64,000 bases of DNA, from contig LNKV01000001.1 of the NCBI GenBank assembly GCA_001465935.1, positions 806,001-870,000 on the forward strand, in the 5' to 3' direction. Positions 23,643 to 35,000 of the stretch are shown here, piece after piece. Source of the DNA: Clarireedia homoeocarpa (Eukaryota > Ascomycota > Leotiomycetes > Helotiales > Rutstroemiaceae). The position numbers were made by a program, and so were the translations under genes. The notes under the pieces are model-generated. The model was not told the origin of the DNA. It saw nothing but the letters and a program-made list of their open reading frames with translations, and did not search any database. Every line of letters begins with the position of its first letter. The stretch's first letter is position 1.

Positions 23643-24377
23643 TTAGGTCTGGAACCTCCCATATGCCTTCGTTTACCATATGCATATGGGAGGTTCCGAT
23701 ACGCATATGGGAGGTTCCCATATGGGATATCCCAAACGTCTTCATCACTTCCTAATTAGGCAATAGTGAGGTCACTCAGAAATAAGAATAAATATCAATA
23801 TTGATTGAGAGTAGAGATTTCAAATACAAATACACTAATAAAGTGGAAAACATCTAAGCTACTTTATTCTTACTTGCTCTTGCCCTGGTAATTATACTAT
23901 TGGTTCTCTCCTCTGGCCAATGGAGATGTGGCAATGAAAGTAGTACCTCTTATTCTTGCAACTGGACTAGTTGGATCGAAGTACTGATTTAATTGCCCAT
24001 AAACCCGGTTGCGGGGGGTAAATAATATTGTATTTGGAAGATGCATATTGATGAATAATGGTTGATTGATAAGTGGTTGATAGAGCTGAATTGCTGTAAA
24101 GACGATAAAAAGAAAGGAAAGTGATTCCTGGCTACAGAAACAGCGAACCTATTTGTGGCCATAATGATCATATACCATAAAATCCATGAAACAAGGGATA
24201 AAAGTGGCCCAAGCGAAGTGGCGCTGGCGAGGTTGGGTGGCGCCGGCAATGTCTTAAATCCTTCGTGCGAAAGCGGCCTTACTGTATACATATCCTAGAA
24301 TTGAAATTAAAGACCCCTCCCATATGCCTATGAGGTTCCTATATGCATATGGTAAACGAAGGCATTTCCAGGTCTAA
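23643..24377. mobile_element. ~735-bp element with imperfect inverted ends, MITE-like
   Basis: The left end reads TTAGGTCTGGAA and the right end, reversed, TTAGACCTGGAA. Inside both ends the block GCCTTCGTTTACCATATGCA recurs in inverted orientation, along with several copies of the palindrome-rich CATATGGGAGGTTCC. No transposase frame is present. A shorter relative lies at 21048-21240, so copies of one repeat family sit on both sides of the MFS gene. Confidence 0.6.
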
Positions 24378-24558
24378 GCGGCGCTTGTGCAAATATGTGG
24401 CGCACTCCCAGACACATGCAGATATCCATACGAGTGTCAGACGTAAGAAGTAGGGGGAAAAATGAATATGGGTACTTATACTGATCGCAAACCTTGACTG
24501 TAGCCCGAAAACCTGATCATTAGACGCCCTGAAGAAGATTGGCTACTCTGGTAAAATC

Positions 24559-25230
24559 ATGGCATCCCGAGTAACAAAGAGATCAACAAAACTCAACAAC
24601 CGCCATCTCCCGCGTATTCTCTGTCTCCACGGTGCTGGATCATCAGGAGCCATATTTCGCATCCAAACCCGAGCCCTACAAAAGGCCCTTCAGCATCACT
24701 TCAGGCTGGTCTTTCTCGACGCTCCCTTCGAGTCAGCACCAGGCCCAGGTATCCTCCCCGTATTTGAGGGTGCAGGCCCGTACTTCCGCTGGACCGACAC
24801 CAATGCGAACAAAGCATGGAAAGTAATTCAGCACGAGCTGAATAACCCCGATGGGGCTCCCTTCATTGGCATTCTTGGGTTTTCGGAAGGGGCCAGTATC
24901 ATTGCGGATATTCTGCATCGACTCCAGAATGATTCCGGAGCAGCAGCAACAACACCTAGATTGAGTTTCTGTGTTCTCATGGCGGCTACCATGCTGCATA
25001 TAGAATCTCCTCCTCTCGATGCGAGAATCCAAATGCCAACTATACATGTGCATGGTAGCTCGGATCATGTCCTTGAAGAGTGCGAGCAACTGTTGGCCAC
25101 ATTCTTTGATCCCGCCTGTTCTGAAGTGCTTCGATGGGAAGGGCCACACGAGGTCATGGTAGAAAAGGCTGTTGTGAGACGGCTGGTTGATATGATACTT
25201 GAGATGAGCATGCGGGATCATCTGAGCTGA
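24559..25230 (+). CDS. FSH1/LovG-type serine hydrolase
   Basis: A single-exon alpha/beta-hydrolase of 223 residues, family FSH1 (DUF341). It opens RILCLHGAGSSGAIFRIQT, the usual start of the fold. The catalytic triad is Ser109 in GFSEGAS, Asp169 in HGSSDHV and His197 in GPHEV. Members include LovG and relatives, which free polyketides from their synthases, and general short-chain esterases. It is the first plus-strand gene of the PKS-NRPS group, 490 bp before the monooxygenase gene. Because that PKS-NRPS ends in a T domain with no thioesterase or reductase, a releasing role fits well but is inferred. Confidence 0.9.
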   Translation: MASRVTKRSTKLNNRHLPRILCLHGAGSSGAIFRIQTRALQKALQHHFRLVFLDAPFESAPGPGILPVFEGAGPYFRWTDTNANKAWKVIQHELNNPDGAPFIGILGFSEGASIIADILHRLQNDSGAAATTPRLSFCVLMAATMLHIESPPLDARIQMPTIHVHGSSDHVLEECEQLLATFFDPACSEVLRWEGPHEVMVEKAVVRRLVDMILEMSMRDHLS

Positions 25231-25718
25231 GGAAGGAGAGCGGAAGATTTTTAGTGTCGTTGGTAGTTAATTATTTTTGAGATTGATAGGAAACGGGGAG
25301 CAATATGCAGTACAGTAGTCCCCCATGAATTGCGTGTCGGCAGACCTATTTCTCCCATCGTACCTCCAGAAGTGTATATAGTCGCCACCTATTTCATCCT
25401 TTAATTTTCAAATGATTACCAAAATTTTTCTTTATTGTTCTTGAACTATATATAATTTGATATGGGAGTAGTTCTCAAAGTTTCTATTGTGCCAAAAATG
25501 GCTTCACCGGCGTGACGATCCAGAGGATTACTACACGTGTAAGCCAGTAGAATTAAGCGAAACCGCTCCCGGGCTGGTATATGCTCCATCGCTGATCTAC
25601 GATTTAGCTCGCTTCAGATACCGAAATATAAATGTACATCACTCTTTCTATATCACATATATACTATCAATCTCTTCAATCAAAATCAACTTCTGACCGA
25701 AAACGACAATTTGTCATT

Positions 25719-27645
25719 ATGGCTCCTCACGCAGAAGGAATACCCAACTCAAATTCGACTCCAGCCGTAAATAGAGGGTGCTCCTCATCTTTCCAATTAG
25801 AAGAGCATCCACTAGATGAAATACCGTCCATCAAAGTCATAGTGGTTGGAGGAGGTATCGCTGGTATTCTGGCTGGCATTCTGCTGCCCATCAAAGTTCC
25901 TGGGCTACAACTTCGAATTCTAGAGCGCAATTCAGATCTCGTGAGTGAAGTTCTCTCCTCAGAGTTTGTATATATATACAAAATTTGTGTTGATATGATA
26001 GTCTAGGGTGGTGTATGGCACACAAATGTGTATCCGGGGGTCAAATGCGACATTCCAGCAGATGTCTACCAAAGCACATTTGCTCCATCTACAGCATGGA
26101 CATCAAACTATCCTTCTGGGGACAAGATTCAAGAGTACTGGAAGAGTCTAGCGATGCAATATGATGTTGAGAAGTTAATCAGCTACAACACTGCAGTTGA
26201 GCGAGCACAATGGTGCGAAAAAACCGCTACATGGAAAGTCTACGGAAGCAAAGGCGAGGAGAATTTCGAAGATGAGGCACATATTCTTATCACTGCGACC
26301 GGACTATTCAGTAGCCCTGTGCTTCCTGACATTCCAGGATTGAAAGATTTTGAAGGTGTTGTGATGCACTCCGGAGCTTGGGATCCATCTTTCGATGCGA
26401 AAGGAAAGCGACTTGCTGTCATTGGCAACGGCTCATCTGGTCTCCAAATTCTGCCTCAGTTGCAGAAAGTAGCTCATCAACTCGACCACTATGTCCGCAG
26501 CCGCACTTGGATCGCTTCATCTTTCGGTGGAGATGGGAAACTGACCGAGAAGCGGGAAGCTCCTCCTATCAACACAGCGGAGTATATTCAGTACCGCAAA
26601 CGTATGGAGAATATGACCTTTGCTCGCTACAGCATCCTCATAAAGGACCAACCCATGAGCCAGAATGCCAAATTCACGTTCCAGAAACTGATGGCCGAGC
26701 GTCTAGGCAGTCGATCCGATCTTCTCAATGCCATAGTTCCAGACTTTTCACCTAATTGTCGGCGACTGACTCCCGCACCTGGATACTTGGAGGCCCTGGC
26801 AAAAGATAACGTTGAATACATCACCATCCCTATCACCCACGCCACCAAAACTGGGCTCGCCACTCAAAATGGGGTCCACCGCGACTATGATGCTATTGTG
26901 TGCTGCACTGGATCTGACACGTCCTTCGCACCTACGTTTTCGATTCTTGCCCGAGAAGGATTCGACCTCCAGCAGGCGTGGAGATCTGATGGCTCCATTG
27001 GATTCCCCGATACGTACCTAGGCATAGCTGCCCCCACTGTCCCGAATCTCTTTTTCATTCTCGGGCCTAACTCTACAGGCCATCCAGGGCCTTTGATTCA
27101 TACTATCGAGACGCAGATTACGCACCTGGCCAAAGTGCTGCGGAAAGTCAGCATGCAACGTATTCGAACCATCACTCCAACGGCGGCAGCGACAGCTGAT
27201 TTCCGAGCGGTCTGCGCGGCTTACTTCCCTCGGACCGTCATGAGCGAGGCGTGTCGATCCTGGTACAATGGTGGAGTCCCCGGCGGACGCAATATGGTGA
27301 GTCATATCTTGTACAATTCGAGAACCGCAGATCTCTCGTGTACTGGAAAGACAAAAGCTGACGAGATTACCCCTGCTATAGGCGTTCTGGCCCGGTAGTG
27401 CGTGGCACGCGAATCTCGTTCGACGAGACCCTCGATGGGAAGATTACGAGTATACCTATCAGAATCCGTCCGGTAATCGATTTGCATACTTTGGGAATGG
27501 TTGGACCCAGAAAGATGTCGAAGCGGCGGTGAACCCGCAGAACCCCCCGGATTTCACTACTTATCTTGACGTAAATTCTGTGACAGGAAGTGCTGACCTC
27601 AAGATGTATCACGAAAGCTGGTGCGAAGGATGGACAGGTGTTTAG
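25719..27645 (+). CDS. Flavin-dependent monooxygenase, Baeyer-Villiger type
   Basis: Three exons (introns 25941-26006, 27297-27381) join in frame to 591 residues. The start is the ATG at 25719 (MAPHAEGIPN). The FAD-binding motif VVGGGIAGILAG is at residues 42-53, the BVMO-type fingerprint FEGVVMHSGAWD at 189-200 and the NADPH site GNGSSG at 214-219. The exon after the second intron supplies the conserved FWPGSAWH and WEDYEYTYQN block near the C-terminus, which shows the gene is complete. These enzymes insert oxygen next to a ketone or hydroxylate, using NADPH. It is transcribed in the same direction as the FSH1-like hydrolase and the PKS-NRPS and is probably a tailoring enzyme of that pathway. 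Confidence 0.9.
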
Positions 27646-28150
27646 ACAAGGGTACTTTTTTTTTTTTTTTTGTACGACCTTTTGACTATAGTAGGTCGGC
27701 TAGCGGCTAATTTGTCAGTCCCTAACTAACCCGATTTAGATTAGCTGGGCTAAACCCTTCTCAGTATTCTTAATTAGTTCAAACTTCAGATTATACACTA
27801 ATCGAGTAATTTTATTTAGGCTTGATATTTACGTGTATGTAGTGATTTGGCCAACCGAGCTAGTCGAGAGACTTCCCGTGCCCGTATCACACAATTCTGA
27901 ATATGACTTACCATACCCTACACCGGTCGTAAGCCTACATTTCAGGGACTGTGCACGCCATGGAGCTTGAACTGACCCATTGCGTTGTATAGAATTATTC
28001 AATCTACAACACTGTTAATTAAACTTCAATCCGTAGCACCACTGTATCACGTATATAGTACAGATTGATTGGTTGATTGATTTTTCATTTTAACGACCTT
28101 TTTGAGTCCAAGAGTATATATAGTAGGTCGGGTTCTCAGCTAGACTAAGA

Positions 28151-28234
28151 GGTACACAAGCGCTCAGTTGAGCTGAGCGGTACTCAAGCACTCAGTTAAT
28201 CTGAGCGGTACACAAGCTCTCAGTTAAGCTGAGA
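28151..28234. repeat. Three tandem 28-bp units
   Basis: The unit GGTACACAAGCGCTCAGTTG + AGCTGAGC is repeated three times with a few changes. Each unit holds the near-palindrome CTCAGTTNAGCTGAG. It lies 0.8 kb upstream of the PKS-NRPS start. Confidence 0.85.
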
Positions 28235-28504
28235 ACCGGCTAGGTGGGGTTTTGTCTAAATACAAAGTTTACCAATATTTGTGAAGTGATATTAGGTATA
28301 TAGTACAGAGTGCTAGTTGAATTATGTCTAATTCTTCTAACTAAGTGTGATATTTAAGCTACCTATAGAGCCAAGATCTCCTGTATTAAATGCATTACTG
28401 TAAAGGGCAATACTGCAGTTAGGAACTATTCCCGTACTACTCCTGTAGCCGCACAGGATTGATTCATATTATCCGACAAACACCCAGTGACTGAGATATG
28501 GGGG

Positions 28505-28572
28505 CTGTGAAAACTCCAAAAGTGACGCCACTTCTAGAGAAGTGACAATTTGGGCTTATAATTGGTTTCACA
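28505..28572 (+). repeat. Miniature palindromic element, copy 1
   Basis: A ~68-bp unit opening CTGTGAAAA and closing TTTCACA, with an internal hairpin GTGACGCCACTTCTAGAGAA + GTGAC. It matches copy 2 (28846-28915) in the same orientation and copy 3 (39516-39574) in reverse. MITE-like; no coding content. Confidence 0.8.
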
Positions 28573-28845
28573 TGTCCCCCTAACAGTGTAAACTCTGCAA
28601 GCGTATCTGAAATAGGTAGACCAGGGCTATTTCCCGGTTTTTTGTGTACTGTTGTGCGGTTGAACTACCTCTTTACTGAACCACTTCTGAATAAGTGGAC
28701 TAGGCCGGTTTTGTACATCTTGTATACGTAGAACTACCTCTTATAGTTAGGTAGACCACCTAGTTAATTTTCTTGTTGGTCACTTGGCTTGATGTAAAGC
28801 TGGGGATTTTACTACTGCGCCATCTGCGCGAACCTCGGCTTATAA

Positions 28846-28915
28846 CTGTGAAAAGCTCCAAAAGTGACGCTACTTCTAGAGAAGTGACAATTTGGGCTTA
28901 TATTTGGTTTCACAG
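28846..28915 (+). repeat. Miniature palindromic element, copy 2
   Basis: A 70-bp unit with terminal inverted repeats CTGTGAAA and TTTCACAG. It shares the CTTCTAGAGAAGTGACAATT core with copy 1, 340 bp upstream, and with the reversed copy 3. It ends 142 bp before the PKS-NRPS start codon, so it may lie in the promoter or leader. Confidence 0.85.
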
Positions 28916-29057
28916 GGGCAGACTTGCTCACTTTGACGAGAGCCTGTTGCGGCTGCCTCCCTCCAAGGACAGCAGCAGCTTCAGATTGGCGAGAGGAATA
29001 AATATAAACCTTCTACAGGACACCTCTCCTGACCTCAATCTCAAACTCGAGTTCACA

Positions 29058-32000
29058 ATGGACCGGCACCATGAGTTCCTGAACGGTGAACCTATCGCCA
29101 TCATCGGCACCAGTTGTCGTTTTCCTGGGGGAGCCTCATCACCATCTAAGCTCTGGGAACTTCTTCGTACACCCCATGACCTTCGACAAGACATTCTACC
29201 AAGTCGGTTTGACTGCCAATCATTCCAGACCATACTTCAGTCCAAGCAAGGCTATTTCCTCTCGGAAGACCATCAACACTTTGACTACCACTTCTTCAAT
29301 ATCCCTCCAGCAGAAGCAGAAACGATTGACCCTCAGCATCGGTTACTCCTGGAATGCGTTTACGAAGCACTCGAATCCGCCGGTCAAAGCATCACCGGCC
29401 TCCAAGGCTCGTCCACGGCCGTATATACAGGCCTTACTGGATCCGACTACGCAAATATCACCACTCATGATCATCAGGACATCCCACGCTATGCGGCGAC
29501 AGGCACTCACAACAACATGATCTCAAACCGTGTTTCCTACTTCTTTGACTGGCGTGGCCCGTCCATGACCATTGATACTGCTTGCTCGTCCAGCCTGGTC
29601 GCGGTCCATCTCGCTGTTCAGGCCTTACGCAGTGGAGAGGCCGAGCTGGCAATTGCCAGCGGCGCTAACCTTTTGCTGGATCCGGGGCGCTTCATTGAAG
29701 CGAGTAACTTGAATATGCTCTCTCCTACAGGAAGATGTCATATGTGGGATCGAAGAGCGGATGGGTACGCTCGAGGAGAAGGCATAGCTGCCATTGTGAT
29801 GAAGCCTCTTCGTCATGCCATTCGAGATGGGGATTACGTCGAATGCGTGATTCGGGAAACGGGAGTCAATCAAGACGGCCGCACGCCAGGTATTACAATG
29901 CCGAGTTCCCAGGCACAGCTAGCTCTGATCGAGAAGACGTACCGACGGGCTGGGTTAGACTGCAAGAACGAGAAAGAGAGGTGCCAGTACTTTGAGGCAC
30001 ATGGTACAGGAACCGTTGGTGATAGCAAAGAAGCGGAGGCGGTCCAAACAGCCTTCTTTGGTTCAGAGGCTCCTTCAGAGCACATTGTAAAGTCACAGCC
30101 GCTGTATGTCGGATCTCTGAAAACTGTAATTGGTCATTCGGAAGGCTGTGCAGGTATTGCAGGTCTTCTAAAAGCCTCGCTTTCTATCCAGAATGCCTGT
30201 ATTCCGCCTAATTTTGCGTTTGAATCCCTTCACCCAGATGTGCAACCGTTTTGCTCCCAACTCAAAATTCCAACCCAGTTGACTCCTTGGCCAGAGCTGG
30301 AGCTTGGTGAGCCGAGAAGAGCGAGTGTGAACAGCTTTGGGTTTGGGGGCACAAATGCGCATGCCATTCTCGAACAATATATCCCTCCTGCTACGGCGGC
30401 TCAAGAATCATCTCGAGAGCTTCAGGGTAATGTGGTACTACCATTTGTCTTTTCAAGCAATTCTGAACAAGCACTTGCTACGCTGCTACAATCTTATGCG
30501 CAATGGCTCGATGATCATTCCACGGCAAACCTTCAGGAGTTGTCACACATTTTGCATTCTCGGCGATCAAAGCTGGCCATTCGGACATGCTTGTCAGCTT
30601 CTACAATCAAGGAGCTATCTTCCAAAATATACGAGAGATTGGCTTCAGTGAAAGTCGATTCACTCACCATCTTTGGGGTACGGGCAAACTCCTCTTCTCG
30701 ACAAGCGAAGATTCTAGGAGTCTTCACCGGACAGGGTGCCCATAGACCTGCTATGGCGAAGATGCTGCTCAAGGTACCGTTCCTGCGGCGCAAATTCGAC
30801 TTTCTCGAAGGGATTCTGGCAGACCTGCATGAGAAAGATCGTCCGACATGGTCTCTCATCGATAAACTGCAAGATGAGAGACAAAAAGCCGATTTCCAGC
30901 GAGCAGATATATCACAGACCTTACAGGCCGCTCTTCAGATCGTGTTGGTCGACCTATTGCGGCACGCTGGCGTGGAATTCCAAGCCGTTGTAGGACATTC
31001 ATCTGGGGAAATTGCAGCGGCGTACACCGCGGGTTTCCTTGACGCTTCAGACGCAATTCGAATCGCTTACTACCGTGGCCTATGTGTCCAGTCCATCGTT
31101 ACAGCTGACGGTCCCAAGGGAGCCATGATTACTGCTCATATCACGTCTAAAGATGCAGATACTTTAATTAAACTTCCTGAGCTGTCAGGACGAGTCAGCA
31201 TTGCGGCTGTCAGCTCTCCATCATCCGTGACAATCTCTGGCGATGCTGACGCCATCTCGGTAGCAAGCAATATCTTATCGAAAATGGGCCATTCATCACG
31301 GCCATTGCGAGTAAACGTCGCATACCACTCTCAGCATATGGCTCAATGTGCAGATCTGTACCGCGAATATCTCACCTCTCATGACATCCGAGTTCGTTCC
31401 CCTGCAGAAGGGGCACCAGTCTGGTACTCTAGTGTCGACGGATGGGGAAGATTTAAGGATTCGAATAGCCATCAACTGGCAGCTACTTACTGGACTGAGA
31501 ATCTACTGAAAACAGTACACTTCTCTCAGGCTGTATCTCAAATCATGGATTCAGAAAGGGCGTGCAATCTAGGTATCGAAATTGGGGCTGCTACTGTGCT
31601 GAAAGGAGCTGTTTCTGACATTCTGTCTTCTTATTCAACCCTCCCAGATGTAGGCCGCCCGTCAGCCTTTCCCTATATGGGTGTTCTTCAGAATGACAAA
31701 GGTGAATTGGAGTCTATTTCAGACACCCTCGGGTTTGTTTGGGGCTCTACGAGCTCATCGTCATCGGTAAATCTAGACGCATACACTCGCCTTTTGAATA
31801 TCGATGGCGGTTTTGACCGAAAGCCAATGCCAAGTAAAATTCTGAAAACACTCCCCACCTATCCATGGGATCATAATCGGCAGCTCTGGAGCGAATCGCG
31901 GAGACATCGCTTCTTTCGGACATGTGCGGGCAAGTCCCACTCTCTTCTAGGGGTAAAGAGCCCAGAAAGCACGGAAGACGACCACCGCTGGACGAACGTG

Positions 32001-35000
32001 CTGAAAGCGAGCTCGGTTTCATGGTTCTTTGGTCACAATAGTAGTAATTCGATGGGAAAACAAAGAAAAATGTTTCCCGTAGCTACTTACATCTCAATGG
32101 CTTTGGAAGCTTCCCTGGCCCTGGCAGCTGGTCGACGCATAGGATTATTGACTTTAGAAGGCATTGAAATCCTCCGGCCGGTAGTATTTGAACGTGAGGA
32201 TTCTCAGGTCGAAACTCTGGTCTCTATGGCACTGGCAAAATCAGTTAGCAGTTCTTACAATGCAGCGGAGTTCAAGATTTACGCTTCTAGTGACGATGAT
32301 GCTTCCACAAACCTGTTAAAACTCGTGGCAAGAGGGACTGTAAGGGTCATGCTCGGAATGTCGACTCAGTTGGTTTCTGATCCTGAAACTGTTGGACTGA
32401 GTGATACACCGTCTCATGTGGATGTGGACGAATTCTATCATTCTTTTAACGATTTCTACCAGGGAACAGATGGAGTGAGACAGCTGTTGTCTGAGTTGAA
32501 ATGGACACCATCTGGCTGCGCGGGAGTCTTGGATTCGCTGAGCCCCGAACTGCTTCGCGAAGATCATTCTTTCCATCCTGCCATACTCGAAGGAATGATA
32601 CATTCGGTGCTAGCTACTTTATGGCTTACAACGAGTGATCAGCAATGGATGCCAAGTAGCCATATTCCGACAAAAATTGACTACATCGCAGTAAACCCAT
32701 CTCTGTCAACGTCGGTCGCAGCCAGAATGAAAACCTTGGGCACTGCCCAGTCTGAAAGGGGAATCACCCGGGGTAGTTCGGAGCTCATAACCAGAGATAC
32801 ATCACAAGTTTTCGCTCGGTTAGAAGGTGTTACTTTCGCATCGCAGGCTGTTGTGGCGAAATTGCCACAAACCTTCCCATTGCCAACAACGAGAGCAGTG
32901 ACCGTGAAGGAGGATTCTCCAATCAAGCAGAAGATTCTGACTATAGATACGAAAGAAGCAGCAGTAAAACACCTCCTTTCAGCTTTCATTGCCTATCTTT
33001 GCCAGGCTCTTCGATTCTCAGAAGACGACCGGCTTGGATTAGAGGATGTGCCATTAATTGAATTGGGAGTTGATTCTCTTGTCGCACTGGATGTCAGATC
33101 GTGGTTCGCAAAAGAGGTTTCGTTCAGCGTTTCCGTTCTAGATGTTCTTGGAGGGTTCTCGGCATTGGAGTTAGCATCTAACGCCGTGGAAAAGATACGT
33201 CATCTTCAGCCACCAAGTATGGAATTCCCATCTAACGAGGCTCCACAACCTTCTTTGAACTCGTATGACCTTGATAGTCAGTCGACTTCAGGGGGAACAG
33301 CAGAAAGATCCTTTGTCATGGTTGAAAGTCCACTGGTACAGCAATCAGACATTCCCCCGTGTGAATGGTCTGGACCTCTGTCCCAGGCGCAGGTGAGAGC
33401 TTGAATCTCCTATTACACTCAGATCATAGAATAGTCCCCTTCCTTCTTGAAAACAAGCTAACTCTAAGGGTTTGAAAGTCCCGGTTCTGGTTTGTGCACT
33501 CATCTTTAGATGGGTCAAGGGCTCTCAATGTCTCATTCTACTACCACTTCACCGGCCCGCTACGTATCCCTGATCTCAAAGCTGCCGTACTTACAATGGG
33601 CGAAAGACATGAAGCATTACGCACCTGTTATTTTGTCCAGGACTCAAGGCCAATGCAAGGAATCATGATGAAATCCCGCCTTGTTCTTGAGCACAAGGCG
33701 ATATCTGGCAAGGAAGATGTTGATACCGAATTCGAGCAGCTCAAGAATCACATATATGACTTGCATCATGGTGATATCATGAAGATGCTTCTTCTGACAG
33801 AATCACCAACATCCAACTATCTCCTCTTCGGTTACCATCATCTTACGATGGACGGATACAGCTTCCAGCAAGTCTTTCTACCTGAGCTCGAAAAGCTCTA
33901 CTGCGGAGAGTCTCTCAGTCCGTGCATTCGACAATTTCGAGAACACTCTCAAATGGAGTATGATGCTCTACAAAACGGGGACCTGTCACCCGAAATCGCC
34001 TATTGGAAGACTCAGTTCCAAGAGCTTCCTCCAGTATTGCCTCTTTTCCCCATGTCTAGGACAACATCTCGAAAGAGTCTTAGCCAATATGATTACAGCC
34101 AAGTCGAGCTTGTGGTTGATGCAGCGACTACCGCAAGAGTGCGGATAGTGGCTCAAAGCTTGCAATCGTCTGCATTTCACGTCTACGTAACGGTTCTCCA
34201 GGTTCTTCTCACGAAGTTACTTGATATTGATGATTTCTGCATCGGAATTGCGGATGCCAATCGGGTGGACGAGAAGGACGCTGGCGTGATCGGACTTTAC
34301 CTGAACTTCCTCCCACTTCGCTTCCAACGGAATAAAGAGCAGCTATTTTCGGAAGCAGTGAAAGTTACAAGGAAAACGGCTTACAGTGCCATAGCGAATT
34401 CTCGATTACCTTTCGATGCCCTCCTCAAGGAATTGCACGTCCCAAGATCAGCAAAATACGCGCCGCTCTTCCAAGTTTTTGCAAACTATCGCTCTGCGCG
34501 AGTCGAGAAGGGGTCTTTTGCAGACCTTCAGGGTCGAAGTCATGAGGTCCAGCTGACTAAGGCCGCTTATGATTTGGGGCTGGATATCGGCGAGGGTGTG
34601 GATGGGAAGACTCAAATTGTGTTTATGCTGCAGTCGTCGCTCTATTCTAAATCTGATGCAGAGATGATTCAGAGAAGTTATAGTCACCTGCTCGAGTCCC
34701 TGACGCTTCAACCAGACAAAGTCATTGAAGAGTTCACCGCGTACCACCCGCAGGATATCCAAAATGCTCTAGATCTGGGAAGAGGTGAGTAAAATCTCTC
34801 TACTATTATACTATATGACAGACTAACATGGTAGTTCGAAGGCGAGGTAATTGCCTCTGAGGTGCCCGAGACATTGCTGCATCGAGTAGATATAATGGCA
34901 CAGTCTCGAGGTTTCGATGTAGCTGTGAAAGATGCCAACGACAGCCTTACCTATGCTGAGCTGGAGAGGCGATCCAACATCATCGCCCAAAAGCTACTCA

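Larger units (their letters stand above)
27646..29057. other. Intergenic, repeat-rich region before the PKS-NRPS
   Basis: No gene is seen. It has a poly-T run near 27658-27671, two related stretches with the inverted words CGACC and GGTCG (27674-27700 and 28093-28131), a 28-bp triplet repeat (28151-28234) and two copies of a ~70-bp palindromic element. The PKS-NRPS promoter must lie here. Confidence 0.6.

Noticed and set aside
28151..28234. CRISPR-like array
   Set aside because: There are only three units with no unique spacers, in a eukaryotic genome. It is a simple tandem repeat.
28773..29057. 95-residue N-terminal extension of the PKS-NRPS
   Set aside because: It contains one of the palindromic elements and has no family similarity. 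The ATG at 29058 sits just before the KS start.
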